From Acidobacteriota bacterium (lineage in GTDB: Bacteria; Acidobacteriota; Vicinamibacteria; Vicinamibacterales; UBA2999), in NCBI GenBank assembly GCA_016210845.1, contig JACQTK010000266.1, positions 1-48,489 on the forward strand: a DNA stretch of 48,489 nt. Reading direction: 5' to 3'. Positions 18,525 through 28,852 of this stretch are shown piece after piece. Within the stretch, counting starts at the first letter, position 1, and each line of letters starts with the position of its first letter. The position numbers and the translations under genes were made by a program. The notes below the pieces were generated by a model that had not been told where the DNA came from, searched no databases, and saw only the letters and a list, made by a program, of their open reading frames with translations.

Positions 18525-19625
18525 CTACCGGGCGCCCGTATCCACCGTGATCAGCGCGCCATCCTCGAGGTTCACGTGGCCGCGCGTGATGAGCATGTCT
18601 CCGGGCTCCAGGCCCGAGGTGATTTCCACGCGCGCCTCGTCAGCGAGCCCGAGGGTGACGAGGCGTCGCTCGGCCCGGTTGCCGGACGCCACGAACACGG
18701 ACGTCTCGCCGCCCTCGCCCAGCACCGCTTCAGCGGGAATCAGCACCACGTTCGTGCGTTCCTCCGCATCGATATCCACCTCCACCGGCGTGTCCACGGC
18801 CAGTGCCGCCGGCTCCGGAAATGCCAATCGGATCTGGACATCCGAGGCTCCCGGGCCTGCCGATGATGCGCTCGACGCCACCGTGAGACCGATGGGCATG
18901 GTGCCGGCGGCGGCCGCCAGGCGGGCGCTCGCACCGGGCAGCACGCGCGAGGCGTCCGCAGCGCGAATCGTCGCCGTCACTTCAATCCGTCCGGGATCGA
19001 TCACGCGCAGCACCGGATCGGCGGCCGTCCCGTCGACGAGATCCCCTGGCTCGTGCAGGCGGCTCACGACGATGCCGCTGAACGGCGCGCGGACGAGCGA
19101 CCGCCCGACGGCAGCCTCGGCCGCGGCCTGGGCCGCCCGAGCGCTCGCCGCGTCGGCCTGCGCCACCGCGAGCTCGCGGTCCGCGTCCTCCATCTCCCTG
19201 CGCGACACGATTCCCCGCTCGAACAGCTCGCGCGTACGCGCCTGCGATACCCTCGTGCTCTCGACGAGCACCTGCAGCCGCGCCACCTCCGCACGCTGCC
19301 GCGACACCGCGTCGGCGGCCCCTGGAATGTCGAAGCGCACGAGCAGGTCGCCGCTCGCCACCGGATCGCCAGCCGCTCGCGTGATCTCCGCCACGCGCGC
19401 AGGCTCGGGCGCCACGGCCAGGAACTCCGCGCCGGGCGCCGGGGTGATCACGCCGGTGGCCTGGATCACCGCGCGGAGGCTGCCAGCCTCGACGATCTGC
19501 CCACCTACGGGCACGACGTTCGCGGTGCTGGCGGACGCCGGTTCCGACGCACGGCGGGTACAGCCGCCCATGGCCGCAACTGCGATCGCGCACGCAAGGA
19601 GGAAGGGACGCCGACGCGCCGTCAA
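18525..19625 (-). CDS. HlyD/RND-type periplasmic adaptor lipoprotein (TTG start inferred)
   Basis: LLACAIAVAAMGGC lipobox; VEAGSLRAVIQATGVITPAPGAEFLAVAPEPARVAEI; RAPFSGIVVSRLHEPGDLV. Confidence 0.75.
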   Translation of the reverse strand: MTARRRPFLLACAIAVAAMGGCTRRASEPASASTANVVPVGGQIVEAGSLRAVIQATGVITPAPGAEFLAVAPEPARVAEITRAAGDPVASGDLLVRFDIPGAADAVSRQRAEVARLQVLVESTRVSQARTRELFERGIVSRREMEDADRELAVAQADAASARAAQAAAEAAVGRSLVRAPFSGIVVSRLHEPGDLVDGTAADPVLRVIDPGRIEVTATIRAADASRVLPGASARLAAAAGTMPIGLTVASSASSAGPGASDVQIRLAFPEPAALAVDTPVEVDIDAEERTNVVLIPAEAVLGEGGETSVFVASGNRAERRLVTLGLADEARVEITSGLEPGDMLITRGHVNLEDGALITVDTGAR

Positions 19626-19639
19626 GGGAGTATCTGCGC

Positions 19640-20569
19640 TCAGAGCAGCTTGCGAATGGCGGCTTCGAGCTCCTCTTCCGTCATCCGCCCAGGGCGGTAG
19701 AGCCGGACAATCCCCTGTCGATCCACCAGGGCGAGCGTGGGCGTCGAGCTCACGCCGTAGCGCTTGTGGTTGGCGTCGCTGACGGGGACGGGCTCGTTGC
19801 GGAGGAACCCGTAGTACTCGTCTCGGACCGAGACGATGTGCCGCAGCTCGGCGTCGGGGGGCGCGTCCTGTCCCGAGACGATGTACCCGAAGCGCTGGGT
19901 CGGGGCCACCACGCGCAGCCTCTGCAGACGGTACTTGGCGAGCAGCCGCTCGATGATCGGCCCCTGCGCCTTGCAGTCCGGGCACCAGTGCGCCCAGAAG
20001 AACAGGAGCACGACGTTGCCCTTGAGCCGATCGAGCGCGGGAACCGGCGGCCCGAGGTACTCGCGCGCGTCAAGGGCAGGCGCGGGCCGCCCCTCGAGCG
20101 TCAGCAGGTTGAGGTTCTTCTGAAGCCGCTTGTGGATCGGGCTGTCGCGATACGTCTCCAGCTCGCGCTCGAGGAAGTACACGGCCGAAGACCTGTCGCC
20201 GCGCGCGGCCCGCACCAGCGCATCGGTCTCGATGGCGGCGCCGAGCGCCGTCCGCAGGTGGACGTCGTCTTCGAGACGGCGGGTCCGCAGGGCGGCCACG
20301 GCCAGCTCGTAGGTGTCGACCGAGTACTGAGCGGCCTGGTCGAGCAGTCCCGCTGCGAACGTGCCTCGTGCAAGCCACGACAGGGCCTCGATCATTTCCG
20401 GCGTCGCACCGCGCGCCGACCGGTAGTCGTCGACCACCGCCTGTCCGCGCGCGAAATCCTTGGCCGCGATGGCGGCGCGCACGTCGGCCACGATGTCCGA
20501 CTGCGCGACGACGGTCATGCCCGCCACGAGAAGGGCGACTGCGACCAAGGCGAGAGAGATTCGGCGCAT
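19640..20569 (-). CDS. TlpA-like thioredoxin-fold protein
   Basis: LKGNVVLLFFWAHWCPDCKAQGPIIERL (WCPDC), GVSSTPTLALVDRQGIVRLYRPG. Confidence 0.85.
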   Translation of the reverse strand: MRRISLALVAVALLVAGMTVVAQSDIVADVRAAIAAKDFARGQAVVDDYRSARGATPEMIEALSWLARGTFAAGLLDQAAQYSVDTYELAVAALRTRRLEDDVHLRTALGAAIETDALVRAARGDRSSAVYFLERELETYRDSPIHKRLQKNLNLLTLEGRPAPALDAREYLGPPVPALDRLKGNVVLLFFWAHWCPDCKAQGPIIERLLAKYRLQRLRVVAPTQRFGYIVSGQDAPPDAELRHIVSVRDEYYGFLRNEPVPVSDANHKRYGVSSTPTLALVDRQGIVRLYRPGRMTEEELEAAIRKLL

Positions 20570-20599
20570 GGCAGTGCCTCCAGGCCGCAAGGGCCCGCC

Positions 20600-21172
20600 C
20601 TACCTGGAGCGTTCGGGTTCCACCGGCCGCAGCTTCACCGTGTACGACACGGGCACGGACTGCGGCACGAAACAGATGCGATCGTCGCAGGCCTGATAGT
20701 CGAGCGTTCCCTTGATGGTCACGCTTTCCGCCTTCGCCAGCGCCGCGCGGTGCTCGGGCGCCGTACTCACCGCCATCGCCTGCGTCAGCGTGAACGGCTT
20801 CTGAAAGACGGGCACGCGCTCGTTGAGCGGCTCGAAGAAGTAGGTTTCCGAGGGAGGGTACTGCAAGCGGCGCGGCACCACGAGCGGATTGGGCTCGAGC
20901 GTCAGCGTGATGATCTTGTAGCCCTCGGCGCCAGGGGCGTAGACGTGCATGCGCTCGCGCGGGCTGATATCGAGCACAACCGAGAACAGCGAGCCCGGGG
21001 CTGCCACCTCCTCGGTCACATACGTCGTCACCCGCAGGTGATCGGTCGTGATGCGGCGCGCGCTCGCCGGCGGACGGCTCCGCTCGGGGGCGTCCTGCCC
21101 TTCGGCTTCGCTCAGCGCGCCGGACGGGTGGGCGGCGACGGCGAGAACGAGGACGGCAAGGAAAGGGGCCAT
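20600..21172 (-). CDS. DsbD N-terminal-domain-like protein
   Basis: ISPRERMHVYAPGAEGYKIITLTLEPN...; LDYQACDDRICFVPQSVPVSYTV. Confidence 0.75.
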   Translation of the reverse strand: MAPFLAVLVLAVAAHPSGALSEAEGQDAPERSRPPASARRITTDHLRVTTYVTEEVAAPGSLFSVVLDISPRERMHVYAPGAEGYKIITLTLEPNPLVVPRRLQYPPSETYFFEPLNERVPVFQKPFTLTQAMAVSTAPEHRAALAKAESVTIKGTLDYQACDDRICFVPQSVPVSYTVKLRPVEPERSR

Positions 21173-21231
21173 CACGGCCCCCCTAGGATGCCTCTGGTGC
21201 GTGCCTGGGCGCAACTAGGGGCAGGCCGGAA

Positions 21232-21666
21232 TCATTCCGCCTGCAGGGCGCTCCCCTCGGACACGACGTAGCGCTTCACCAGCTCCAGCAGGTCGTCGAA
21301 CCGGAACGGCTTGTCGAGCCATGCGTCGGGGCGCAGGGCGACGCGCTCGGGCTGGCTCAGATCCGACGCGGTGACCACGATGGTGGGCAGCACTGCGAGC
21401 GATGGATCGGCGAGCTGCCGCATGCGGAGGTCGCGGCCGCTCAGTGAGCCCGGGAGCATCAGGTCGAGCAGCACGAGGGCAAACCCTTCCGGATCCGAGG
21501 TGAGCAGCTGGAGCGCGTCCTCGCCGGTGCGTGCGTCCGCCACGAGGAAGCCGTGCAGTTCCAGCAGCTGCGCCAGCCCCTGCCGCACGTCGTCTCGATC
21601 CTCGATGACGAGGATGGCACCACGGCGGGGCATCGGGGTGTCGCGTTCCGTCTCAGCGGTGGACAT
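21232..21666 (-). CDS. Response regulator receiver protein
   Basis: AILVIEDRDDVRQGLAQLLELHGF...LVLLDLMLPGSLSGRDL...DAWLDKPF. Confidence 0.85.
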   Translation of the reverse strand: MSTAETERDTPMPRRGAILVIEDRDDVRQGLAQLLELHGFLVADARTGEDALQLLTSDPEGFALVLLDLMLPGSLSGRDLRMRQLADPSLAVLPTIVVTASDLSQPERVALRPDAWLDKPFRFDDLLELVKRYVVSEGSALQAE

Positions 21667-21897
21667 GGGGTGCCACATCGAATGCTTTCCCTTGCTGAGA
21701 CGCCATCGCTACACGATGCGTGCCACGCTGAGCCGTATCTCTTATAAGGTGGGAAAGGCGCTTCGTACAGCGGATCGCCCCGACGAGCTTTGCCGCGCTG
21801 CCGTGTAGCGGCGGTGGCGGTGACCAGAAACGCGACACCGACGCGAGCCGCGCAGCAGGACGAAGGACCACGCACGAAGTACGAGGCACTGACGTGT

Positions 21898-22464
21898 TCA
21901 GGCCGGGCGCCGCTCGATGGTGACCGTCTCGATGACGACGTCCTTGACTGGACGGTCCCGGTCCTTGGTCGGCGTGCGGCCGATCTTGCTAACGACGTCC
22001 ATGCCGTCGACAACCTCGCCGAAGACGGAATGGCGGTCGTCGAGGTGCGGCGTCGGCGCGAGCGTGATGAAGAACTGGCCGCCGTTCGTGTTGGGGCCCC
22101 GGTTGGCCATCGACAGGATGCCCGGCTTGTGATGGCGGAGCTTGGGGTGGAACTCATCCGCAAACGTATAGCCGGGCCCGCCGATGCCTTGCCCGAGCGG
22201 ATCCCCGCCCTGAATCATGAAGCCGTCGATCACACGGTGGAAGATCACCCCGTCGTAGTACGGCTTCTTCACTTTCTGGTTCGTCCGCGGATCCATCCAC
22301 TCCTTGGTCCCCTCGGCGAGACCGACGAAGTTCTCGACCGTTCGGGGGGCTTCCTGGTCGAACAGACGGACGGTGAACGTGCCTTCGCTCGTGACGAACT
22401 GTGCGTAGACTCCGGGCAACGACGGCTCCTTCCGTGCAGCGGCAGTGAAGGGGTACGAGCTCAA
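21898..22464 (-). CDS. Cyclophilin-type peptidyl-prolyl isomerase
   Basis: [68 protein letters not shown]. Confidence 0.9.
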   Translation of the reverse strand: MSSYPFTAAARKEPSLPGVYAQFVTSEGTFTVRLFDQEAPRTVENFVGLAEGTKEWMDPRTNQKVKKPYYDGVIFHRVIDGFMIQGGDPLGQGIGGPGYTFADEFHPKLRHHKPGILSMANRGPNTNGGQFFITLAPTPHLDDRHSVFGEVVDGMDVVSKIGRTPTKDRDRPVKDVVIETVTIERRPA

Positions 22465-22499
22465 GAGGATACCACCGCGCGGCGTTACAATCCTCTCTT

Positions 22500-24713
22500 A
22501 TGAGTGTCGGCCACCGAACGGCGGTAGACGAGACGCTCGACGCAGTCGCGACGGGCACGCACGACGATCCGTTCGGCGTCCTCGGCCGTCACCGAGTCGT
22601 GGTGGACGGGCGCCCCGCGCTCGTCCTTCGCACGATGCAGCCGGCGGCGACCGAGGTGCTTCTGGTCACGCCGGACCGCGTCTTCGGCATGCAGCGCGTC
22701 CGTCCCGAGGGACTGTTCGAGGCCACCGTGCCCTGGGACGGGCGCCGCCCGCAGGAGTGCGCCTACTGGTACCGCGTGCGCGAGGGCGGCGTCGCGCGCG
22801 ACGTCACCGATCCGTATCGCTTCGGCCAGGTGCTCACCGACTTCGACCTGCACCTGCTCGGCGAGGGCACGCACTACCACGCCTGGGAGAAGCTGGGCGC
22901 GCATCGGGCCACGGTCGAAGCAACCCCGGGCGTCCACTTCGCGGTCTGGGCGCCCAATGCCCAGCGCGTCAGCGTCATCGGCGACTTCAACCGCTGGGAC
23001 GGCCGGGCGCACGTGATGCGGCGGCTGGAGCCGTCAGGCATCTGGGAGATCTTCATTCCCGATCTGACGGACGGCGAGTGCTACAAGTTCGAGGTGCGGA
23101 CGACGGCCGGGCATCTCCTGCACAAGGCCGATCCGTATGCGAGGCGGTTCGAGGTGCCGCCCAAGACGGCCTCGGTCATCTGGTCCGACGGCGGCTACCA
23201 GTGGCGCGATCACGACTGGATGCGCGATCGGCCCTCCTTCGACGCCTGGCGCGAACGGCCGATGTCGGTCTACGAGGTCCACTCGGGCTCCTGGCGCCGC
23301 GTGCCCGAGGACGGCTACCGGTTCCTCACCTATCGGGAGCTGGCCGACACGCTCGTGCCCTACGTGCGTGAGATGGGCTACACGCACATCGAGCTGATGC
23401 CGATCATGGAGCACCCCTTCGCCGGCTCCTGGGGCTACCAGGTGATTGGCTTCTTCGCGCCGACCAGCCGGCACGGTACGCCCGACGACTTCCGCTACTT
23501 CGTCGACCAGTGCCACCACCACGGCCTCGGCGTGATCCTCGACTGGGTGCCCGGCCACTTTCCCAGGGACCAGCACGGGCTGGCGGAGTTCGACGGGACG
23601 GCCCTGTACGAGCACGCCGATCCGCGCCAGGGCGAGCACCGCGACTGGGGCACGCTGATCTTCAACTACGGGCGCAACGAGGTCCGGACGTTCCTGCTCA
23701 GCAACGCGCTCTTCTGGCTCGAGGAGTTCCACGTCGACGGGCTTCGGGTCGACGCGGTGGCGTCGATGCTGTATCTGGACTACTCGCGTCCGCCGGGCGA
23801 GTGGATTCCCAACCAGTACGGCGGCCGCGAGAACCTGGAGGCCGTGGCGTTCCTGCAGCAGCTCAACACGCTGACGCACGGCCGCGCGGCGGGCAGCATC
23901 ACGGTCGCCGAGGAATCGACGGCGTGGCCGGCGGTCAGCCGCCCGGTGTACGTGGGCGGGCTCGGCTTCAGCTACAAATGGAACATGGGCTGGATGCACG
24001 ACATGCTCCAGTACGTCCGGGAGAATCCGGTGCACCGGCGGTGGCATCACGGGCAAGTGACGTTCTCGATGCTGTACGCCTTTACCGAGAACTTCATCCT
24101 GCCCTTCTCGCACGACGAGGTCGTCCACGGCAAGGGATCGATGCTCGACAAGATGCCGGGCGACGTGTGGCAGAAGTTCGCGACGCTGCGCACGCTCTAC
24201 GGCTACACGTTCGGCCATCCAGGCAAGAAGCTCACGTTCATGGGGAGCGAGTTCGGCCAGTGGCGGGAGTGGAACCACGACGCGAGCCTGGACTGGCACG
24301 TGCTCGGCGACCCGATGCACGCCGCGCTGCGGCGCTGGGTGCAGGACCTCAACCACACGTACCAGCGCGATCGTTCGCTGCACGAGATCGACTTCGATCC
24401 GGCGGGCTTCCAGTGGATCGACTGCAACGACAACGAAAACAGCGTCGTCTCGATGATCCGCCGCGCCCGCGACCCGGGGGACTTCACCGTGATGGTCGCC
24501 AACTTCACACCGGTGCCGCGGCCCGGCTACCGGATCGGCGTCCCCGATGGCGGGTGGTACCGCGAGGTGCTCAACAGCGACAGCGAGATCTACGGTGGCG
24601 GCAACATGGGCAACGGCGGCGGAGTCGGCGCCGAGCCGCTGCCGATGCACGGCCTGGACTGGTCCCTGTCACTCGTGGTGCCGCCGCTGGGGTTCCTGCT
24701 GCTGAAGAGATGA
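22500..24713 (+). CDS. glgB: 1,4-alpha-glucan branching enzyme
   Basis: [82 protein letters not shown]. Confidence 0.95.
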   Translation: MSVGHRTAVDETLDAVATGTHDDPFGVLGRHRVVVDGRPALVLRTMQPAATEVLLVTPDRVFGMQRVRPEGLFEATVPWDGRRPQECAYWYRVREGGVARDVTDPYRFGQVLTDFDLHLLGEGTHYHAWEKLGAHRATVEATPGVHFAVWAPNAQRVSVIGDFNRWDGRAHVMRRLEPSGIWEIFIPDLTDGECYKFEVRTTAGHLLHKADPYARRFEVPPKTASVIWSDGGYQWRDHDWMRDRPSFDAWRERPMSVYEVHSGSWRRVPEDGYRFLTYRELADTLVPYVREMGYTHIELMPIMEHPFAGSWGYQVIGFFAPTSRHGTPDDFRYFVDQCHHHGLGVILDWVPGHFPRDQHGLAEFDGTALYEHADPRQGEHRDWGTLIFNYGRNEVRTFLLSNALFWLEEFHVDGLRVDAVASMLYLDYSRPPGEWIPNQYGGRENLEAVAFLQQLNTLTHGRAAGSITVAEESTAWPAVSRPVYVGGLGFSYKWNMGWMHDMLQYVRENPVHRRWHHGQVTFSMLYAFTENFILPFSHDEVVHGKGSMLDKMPGDVWQKFATLRTLYGYTFGHPGKKLTFMGSEFGQWREWNHDASLDWHVLGDPMHAALRRWVQDLNHTYQRDRSLHEIDFDPAGFQWIDCNDNENSVVSMIRRARDPGDFTVMVANFTPVPRPGYRIGVPDGGWYREVLNSDSEIYGGGNMGNGGGVGAEPLPMHGLDWSLSLVVPPLGFLLLKR

Positions 24714-24728
24714 TGTCAAGAACACAAA

Positions 24729-24890
24729 CACGTCCGTAGCCACAAAGGACACAGCGCGGCATAGCCGCAACCAAACATGCCGCGCTGTGTCCTCGGACCA
24801 GTGTTTTTGGGCCTTTCTTCGTGGCGCCTTGTGCTCCCGCCTTAGAGGCCTTGGTGTGCTTCGTGGCTACACCGTCTTTGTGCTCTTCCC
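24729..24890. repeat. KHTK-type intergenic repeat pair in inverted orientation with perfect 16-bp inverted repeat
   Basis: aggacacagcgcggca (24746-24761) and tgccgcgctgtgtcct (24778-24793); flanked by gtagccacaaagg and ggtgtgcttcgtggctac. Confidence 0.7.
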
Positions 24891-25790
24891 TGCGAGGGCT
24901 TCCACCTCCTGTAACATCGGCACCCCTGCGATCGCCCCCAGCCGCGTGCAGCTGATCGCCGCCGCCGTGTTGGCAAAGCGCAGGATGTCCGGCGGACGGT
25001 CCCCCCGCAGCAGCGCGTAGATGAACGCGCCGCGGAACACGTCGCCGGCCCCGGTCGTGTCGATGGCGGCCACCGGGTGCGCCGGCTCGTGGTGGAGCCG
25101 GTCGTCCTCCAGCACCATGGCCCCGCGGGGGCCCAGCGTCACGCACAGCAGCCCCGCATGGCGGCGGCGCAGCGCGCGCAGCCCTTGCTCGACGTCGAGC
25201 TCTCCCGTCAGCGTCTCGACCACGCGCTCGGCGAAGATCGGCACCGTCACCAGGTGGATGAGCGCCTCGGTCCGATCCGTGACCCGCTCGATGTCGCTGG
25301 TCACGGGAATCCCCTTTTCCCGCGCAAGCGTGGCCGCCCGGATCGACGCTTCCACGTCCACATCGTCCACATGAACCAGCCGCGACGCTCGGATGACAGA
25401 GGGATCGATCTCCTCCGGCTGCAGGGTCAGGGTCGGGTCCCTCTCCCACAGGACGACCCGTTCGCCCTGCTGCTCGTCCAGAAGAATGACGGCAAACGGG
25501 TTGATCGCGTCGCGCACGACGACGTGGGCGGTGTCGACGCCGCGGCGCGCCAGCTCGTCATGCATGCGGCGGCCGTTGTCGTCGTTGCCGAGGGCGCCGA
25601 TGTAGGTCGTTCGCAGCCCCATGACCGCGCACGTGCAGAGGGCCGTCGCCACCTGTCCCCCGCAGGAAATGAGGTGGCTGCCGATCCGCATCTTGGCGGT
25701 CGGACTGTCGGGCTGCGGGTAGGCCGGCAGGCGGTAGACGTAGTCCACCGAGTTGGCGCCCACGCCGACGACGTCCCACCGAGTGTTCAT
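24867..25790 (-). CDS. PfkB-family carbohydrate kinase
   Basis: GVGANSVDYVYRLPAYPQPDSPTAKMRIGSHLISCGGQVATAL; AAIDTTGAGDVFRGAFIYALL. Confidence 0.9.
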   Translation of the reverse strand: MNTRWDVVGVGANSVDYVYRLPAYPQPDSPTAKMRIGSHLISCGGQVATALCTCAVMGLRTTYIGALGNDDNGRRMHDELARRGVDTAHVVVRDAINPFAVILLDEQQGERVVLWERDPTLTLQPEEIDPSVIRASRLVHVDDVDVEASIRAATLAREKGIPVTSDIERVTDRTEALIHLVTVPIFAERVVETLTGELDVEQGLRALRRRHAGLLCVTLGPRGAMVLEDDRLHHEPAHPVAAIDTTGAGDVFRGAFIYALLRGDRPPDILRFANTAAAISCTRLGAIAGVPMLQEVEALAGKSTKTV

Positions 25791-25881
25791 TGCGAGCGCA
25801 TTATCGCCGCCATGACCGCTAATGCCTATTGCACCGGCGGCGCAGGTGCGGCAGTCTCCCGTCGAAGACGAGGAGCGCCGT

Positions 25882-27399
25882 ATGCCGGAACCATCACCCG
25901 ATTCACCCGAAACGCCGCTCGACTCCTGGAAGGCCATCGCGGCCTATCTCAACCGCGACATCAGCACGGTCAGGCGCTGGGAGGCGTCCGAAGGACTGCC
26001 GGTGCACCGTCACCGGCACCTGGCCCGCAGCAGCGTGTACGCCTACCCGAGCGAGCTCGACTCCTGGCGGGCGGGCCGGAGGCCGGAACGGTCGCCGGCG
26101 GTCGCATCGGCATCCCGTCCCCGCCTGCGGACGGTCGCTGTGGCCGCGCTCGCGGTCGTCATGCTGCTGGCCGGCGGCGACGGATGGATGGGTACGCCGA
26201 AGGGGCCGGCCGCGCAGGACCGCGGTCTCGTCGCCCGCGAAGTGTGGGCCGATCCCACCGCCGACGTCAGCGGCACGCCCACTCCCGATGGCCGCTTTGT
26301 CACGTTCATCGACTGGACGACGGGCGACGTGGCCGTACGCGATCTGACAACCGGCGTCAGCCGCCGCATCACGGGTAAAGGCTCCTTCGCGACGGCAGAC
26401 TTCGGGCAGTGGCCGATCGTGTCCGCCGACTCGACCGATGGCGCCTATCACTACGGTGTGAGGGCCGGAACACAGGACGTGTACGAGGCCGAACTCGATC
26501 CACGGACGGGCACGCTGTCCGCGTCGGCAGAACGGCTCACCCACCGGTTCGAAGGCTCGAATCTCGCCGGCGCGCTGTCGCCGGACGGCCGACGCCTCGC
26601 GTACGTCTCGCGCCGGGGTCCGTTGCTCGAGGGACCCGGAAGCATGGCCGTCGTCGTCCGCGCGCTCGACACCGGAGAAGAGCGTGACTTCCACTCGACG
26701 CTGCACTTGAGCGGGCGCAGGCCCGTGCTTCGCTGGTTTCCTGACGGCGAATCGATTCTGCTCACCGCTGCCGAGGGAGGAACCTGGACGCTGTCTCGCA
26801 TCCATGCGGAGACGGGAGCCGTCGCACCGCTGGCCGCGGGCCTCGGGACGCCTGGGTACGTGTTTCAGCCCCCGTCGATCTCCCCGAACGGGCGGACGGT
26901 CTTCTATTTCCGGCCGGACGCCGGGACCCACGAGTACTCGCTGATGGCCTATGACATCGACACACGTCGGCAGGAGGAGCTGTTCCGCTCGAAGGAGGCA
27001 CTGCTCTCGCTGGCGCTCTCGCGGAATGGGCGGCAGGTGGCGATAGCGACCAGCGGCGCCCCGAGGACGGTGTTCGTCATGGCTCTCGACGGAAGCAGCC
27101 GCCGGGAGGTGTTTCGCATCGAGCAGCGTGCCAGGGAGACGCTGTCGGGCGAGGGACTCGAGTGGTCGCCCGACGATCGGTTCGTCTACTTCGTCCGCAG
27201 CTTCCGCGACGAGCCGACTGGCGCGCGCGATCAGCTCTGGCGTGTGCCCGTGACAGGCGGAACGCCGGAACACATTCTGTCGGCGGATGGCCTCGCCTTT
27301 CCAGCCATCTCCCGCGACGGACGACGGCTCGTGTTCACGGCCGGCCGGATGGCGCTCGCAGCGCTGTGGGTGATGGAGAACGCCGTGTCGATCCCTTGA
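25882..27399 (+). CDS. N-terminal HTH, TM helix and C-terminal beta-propeller (TolB/PD40-like) protein
   Basis: DSWKAIAAYLNRDISTVRRWEASEGLPVHRHRH (excisionase-like HTH), LRTVAVAALAVVMLLAGG, then PDGRRLAYVSRR.., SPNGRTVFYF.., SPDDRFVYFV... Confidence 0.8.
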   Translation: MPEPSPDSPETPLDSWKAIAAYLNRDISTVRRWEASEGLPVHRHRHLARSSVYAYPSELDSWRAGRRPERSPAVASASRPRLRTVAVAALAVVMLLAGGDGWMGTPKGPAAQDRGLVAREVWADPTADVSGTPTPDGRFVTFIDWTTGDVAVRDLTTGVSRRITGKGSFATADFGQWPIVSADSTDGAYHYGVRAGTQDVYEAELDPRTGTLSASAERLTHRFEGSNLAGALSPDGRRLAYVSRRGPLLEGPGSMAVVVRALDTGEERDFHSTLHLSGRRPVLRWFPDGESILLTAAEGGTWTLSRIHAETGAVAPLAAGLGTPGYVFQPPSISPNGRTVFYFRPDAGTHEYSLMAYDIDTRRQEELFRSKEALLSLALSRNGRQVAIATSGAPRTVFVMALDGSSRREVFRIEQRARETLSGEGLEWSPDDRFVYFVRSFRDEPTGARDQLWRVPVTGGTPEHILSADGLAFPAISRDGRRLVFTAGRMALAALWVMENAVSIP

Positions 27400-27403
27400 C
27401 GGC

Positions 27404-27871
27404 GTCCATCGTCTTCGTCTCGACCACTACCTGCACGGTCAGCGCGATGCGCTGTCGACGCAGGAGCGTCATGGCCTCACGCTCTTCCGAGGGAGAGCCG
27501 GCTGCAGCACCTGTCACGCGGGGCCGACGCTCAGCGACGAGCAGTTCCACAACACTGGCGTCGCATGGGAGGGCCGGAGGTTTCGCGATCCGGGCCGATT
27601 CGCCGTGAGCGGTCTGGACGCCGACCGCGGCGCCTTCAAGACGCCGACGCTGAGAGAGGTCGCGCGCACGCCGCCGTACATGCACGACGGCAGCCTGCGG
27701 ACGCTCGACGCCGTGGTGCGCTTCTACGATCGCGGAGGACGGATGAACCCACACCTCGATCCCGCTGTTCGTCCCCTTGGCCTCTCTCGAAACGAGAGGC
27801 ACGCGCTCGTGGCGTTTCTCCATTCGCTGACAGGCCAGGTGATTGAAGGGGGCACGCGCGCAGAACGGTAG
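27404..27871 (+). pseudogene. C-terminal half of a di-haem cytochrome c peroxidase/MauG-like protein
   Basis: RLRLDHYLHGQRDALSTQERHGLTLFRGRAGCSTCHAGPTLSDEQFHNTG...; TPTLREVARTPPYMHDGSLRTLDAVVRFYDRGG. No N-terminal domain. Confidence 0.75.
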
Positions 27872-27960
27872 GGATTCAGTGAAGGTGGCTGGAAGCACGT
27901 GGCGAGCCTGAGGGAGCTGGCTTCGTCCACGTCGTGGCTGAACTGCGGCCGAAGTGCCTA

Positions 27961-28028
27961 TATTTGTCTTTGTCTTCGCGACCTTCGTGTCCTTCGTGGC
28001 TGATCGTCTTCGTGTGCTTCGTGGCTAC
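27961..28028. repeat. KHTK/HEGHEG intergenic repeat
   Basis: tttgtctttgtcttcgcgaccttcgtgtccttcgtggctgatcgtcttcgtgtgcttcgtggctac; minus-strand reading VATKHTKTISHEGHEGREDKDK. Confidence 0.75.
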
Positions 28029-28852
28029 CCTCCAGGCTGCACCTTCCCGCGCTCCCACCCCTTGTAGGTGCCCAGCACGCGAATCCACTTCGCGAACTCG
28101 CCGAGCTGCGTCAGCGCGCGCGCGCAGGGCAGGTCGTCGCGGCGCGCCTCGATGTCGACGTAGAACAGGTACTCCCACGGCCGCCCGCGGATCGGGCGGC
28201 TCTCGAGCTTGCTGAGATTGATGTCGCGCAGCGCGAAGACGCTCAGCGCCCGAAACAGCGACCCCGGCGTGCTGGGCAGCGCGAACACGATCGTCGTCTT
28301 GTTGCCATCGGTCGGCAGCGCACCGCCGATCACGAAGAACCGCGTGATGTTGTACTCGTAGTCCTGCACCGCCTCCTGGAGCACCTCGAGGCCGAAGACC
28401 TCGGCCGCGCGGCGCGACGCCAGCGCCGCCGCGCCTCTGAGCCGCTGCTCCGCCACGAGCTTGGCCCCTCCTGCCGTGTCGTACACGGCCTCCACGGTCA
28501 CGCCGAGCTCCTTGAGGTAGCGCTCGCACTGGGCCAGCGCCTGCGGGTGCGAATAGACGATCGTGATGTCCTCGAGCTTGGTTCCGGGCAGCGCCTGCAG
28601 ACAATGGACGACGTCGAGCTCGACCTCGCCGGTGATGGGAATCTCGTGGTCGACGAGCAGGTCGTAGTTGCGGTGAATCGTCCCGCCGATCGAGTTCTCC
28701 ATCGGCACGATGCCGTGCGTGGCGCGCTTCTGCACCACCGCGTCGAACACCTCGTCGAACGCCTTGCACGGCAGCGTCTCGGTGTGTGGCGAGTACAGCA
28801 GCGCCGCCGCCTCGCTGTAGGCGCCCGGCTCTCCCTGATATGCGATTCTCAC
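28025..28852 (-). CDS. pheA: Prephenate dehydratase with ACT domain
   Basis: RIAYQGEPGAYSEAAAL; GIVPMENSIGGTIHRNYDLL; PGSLFRALSVFALRDINLSKLESRPIRGRPWEYLFYVDIE. Confidence 0.93.
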   Translation of the reverse strand: MRIAYQGEPGAYSEAAALLYSPHTETLPCKAFDEVFDAVVQKRATHGIVPMENSIGGTIHRNYDLLVDHEIPITGEVELDVVHCLQALPGTKLEDITIVYSHPQALAQCERYLKELGVTVEAVYDTAGGAKLVAEQRLRGAAALASRRAAEVFGLEVLQEAVQDYEYNITRFFVIGGALPTDGNKTTIVFALPSTPGSLFRALSVFALRDINLSKLESRPIRGRPWEYLFYVDIEARRDDLPCARALTQLGEFAKWIRVLGTYKGWERGKVQPGG

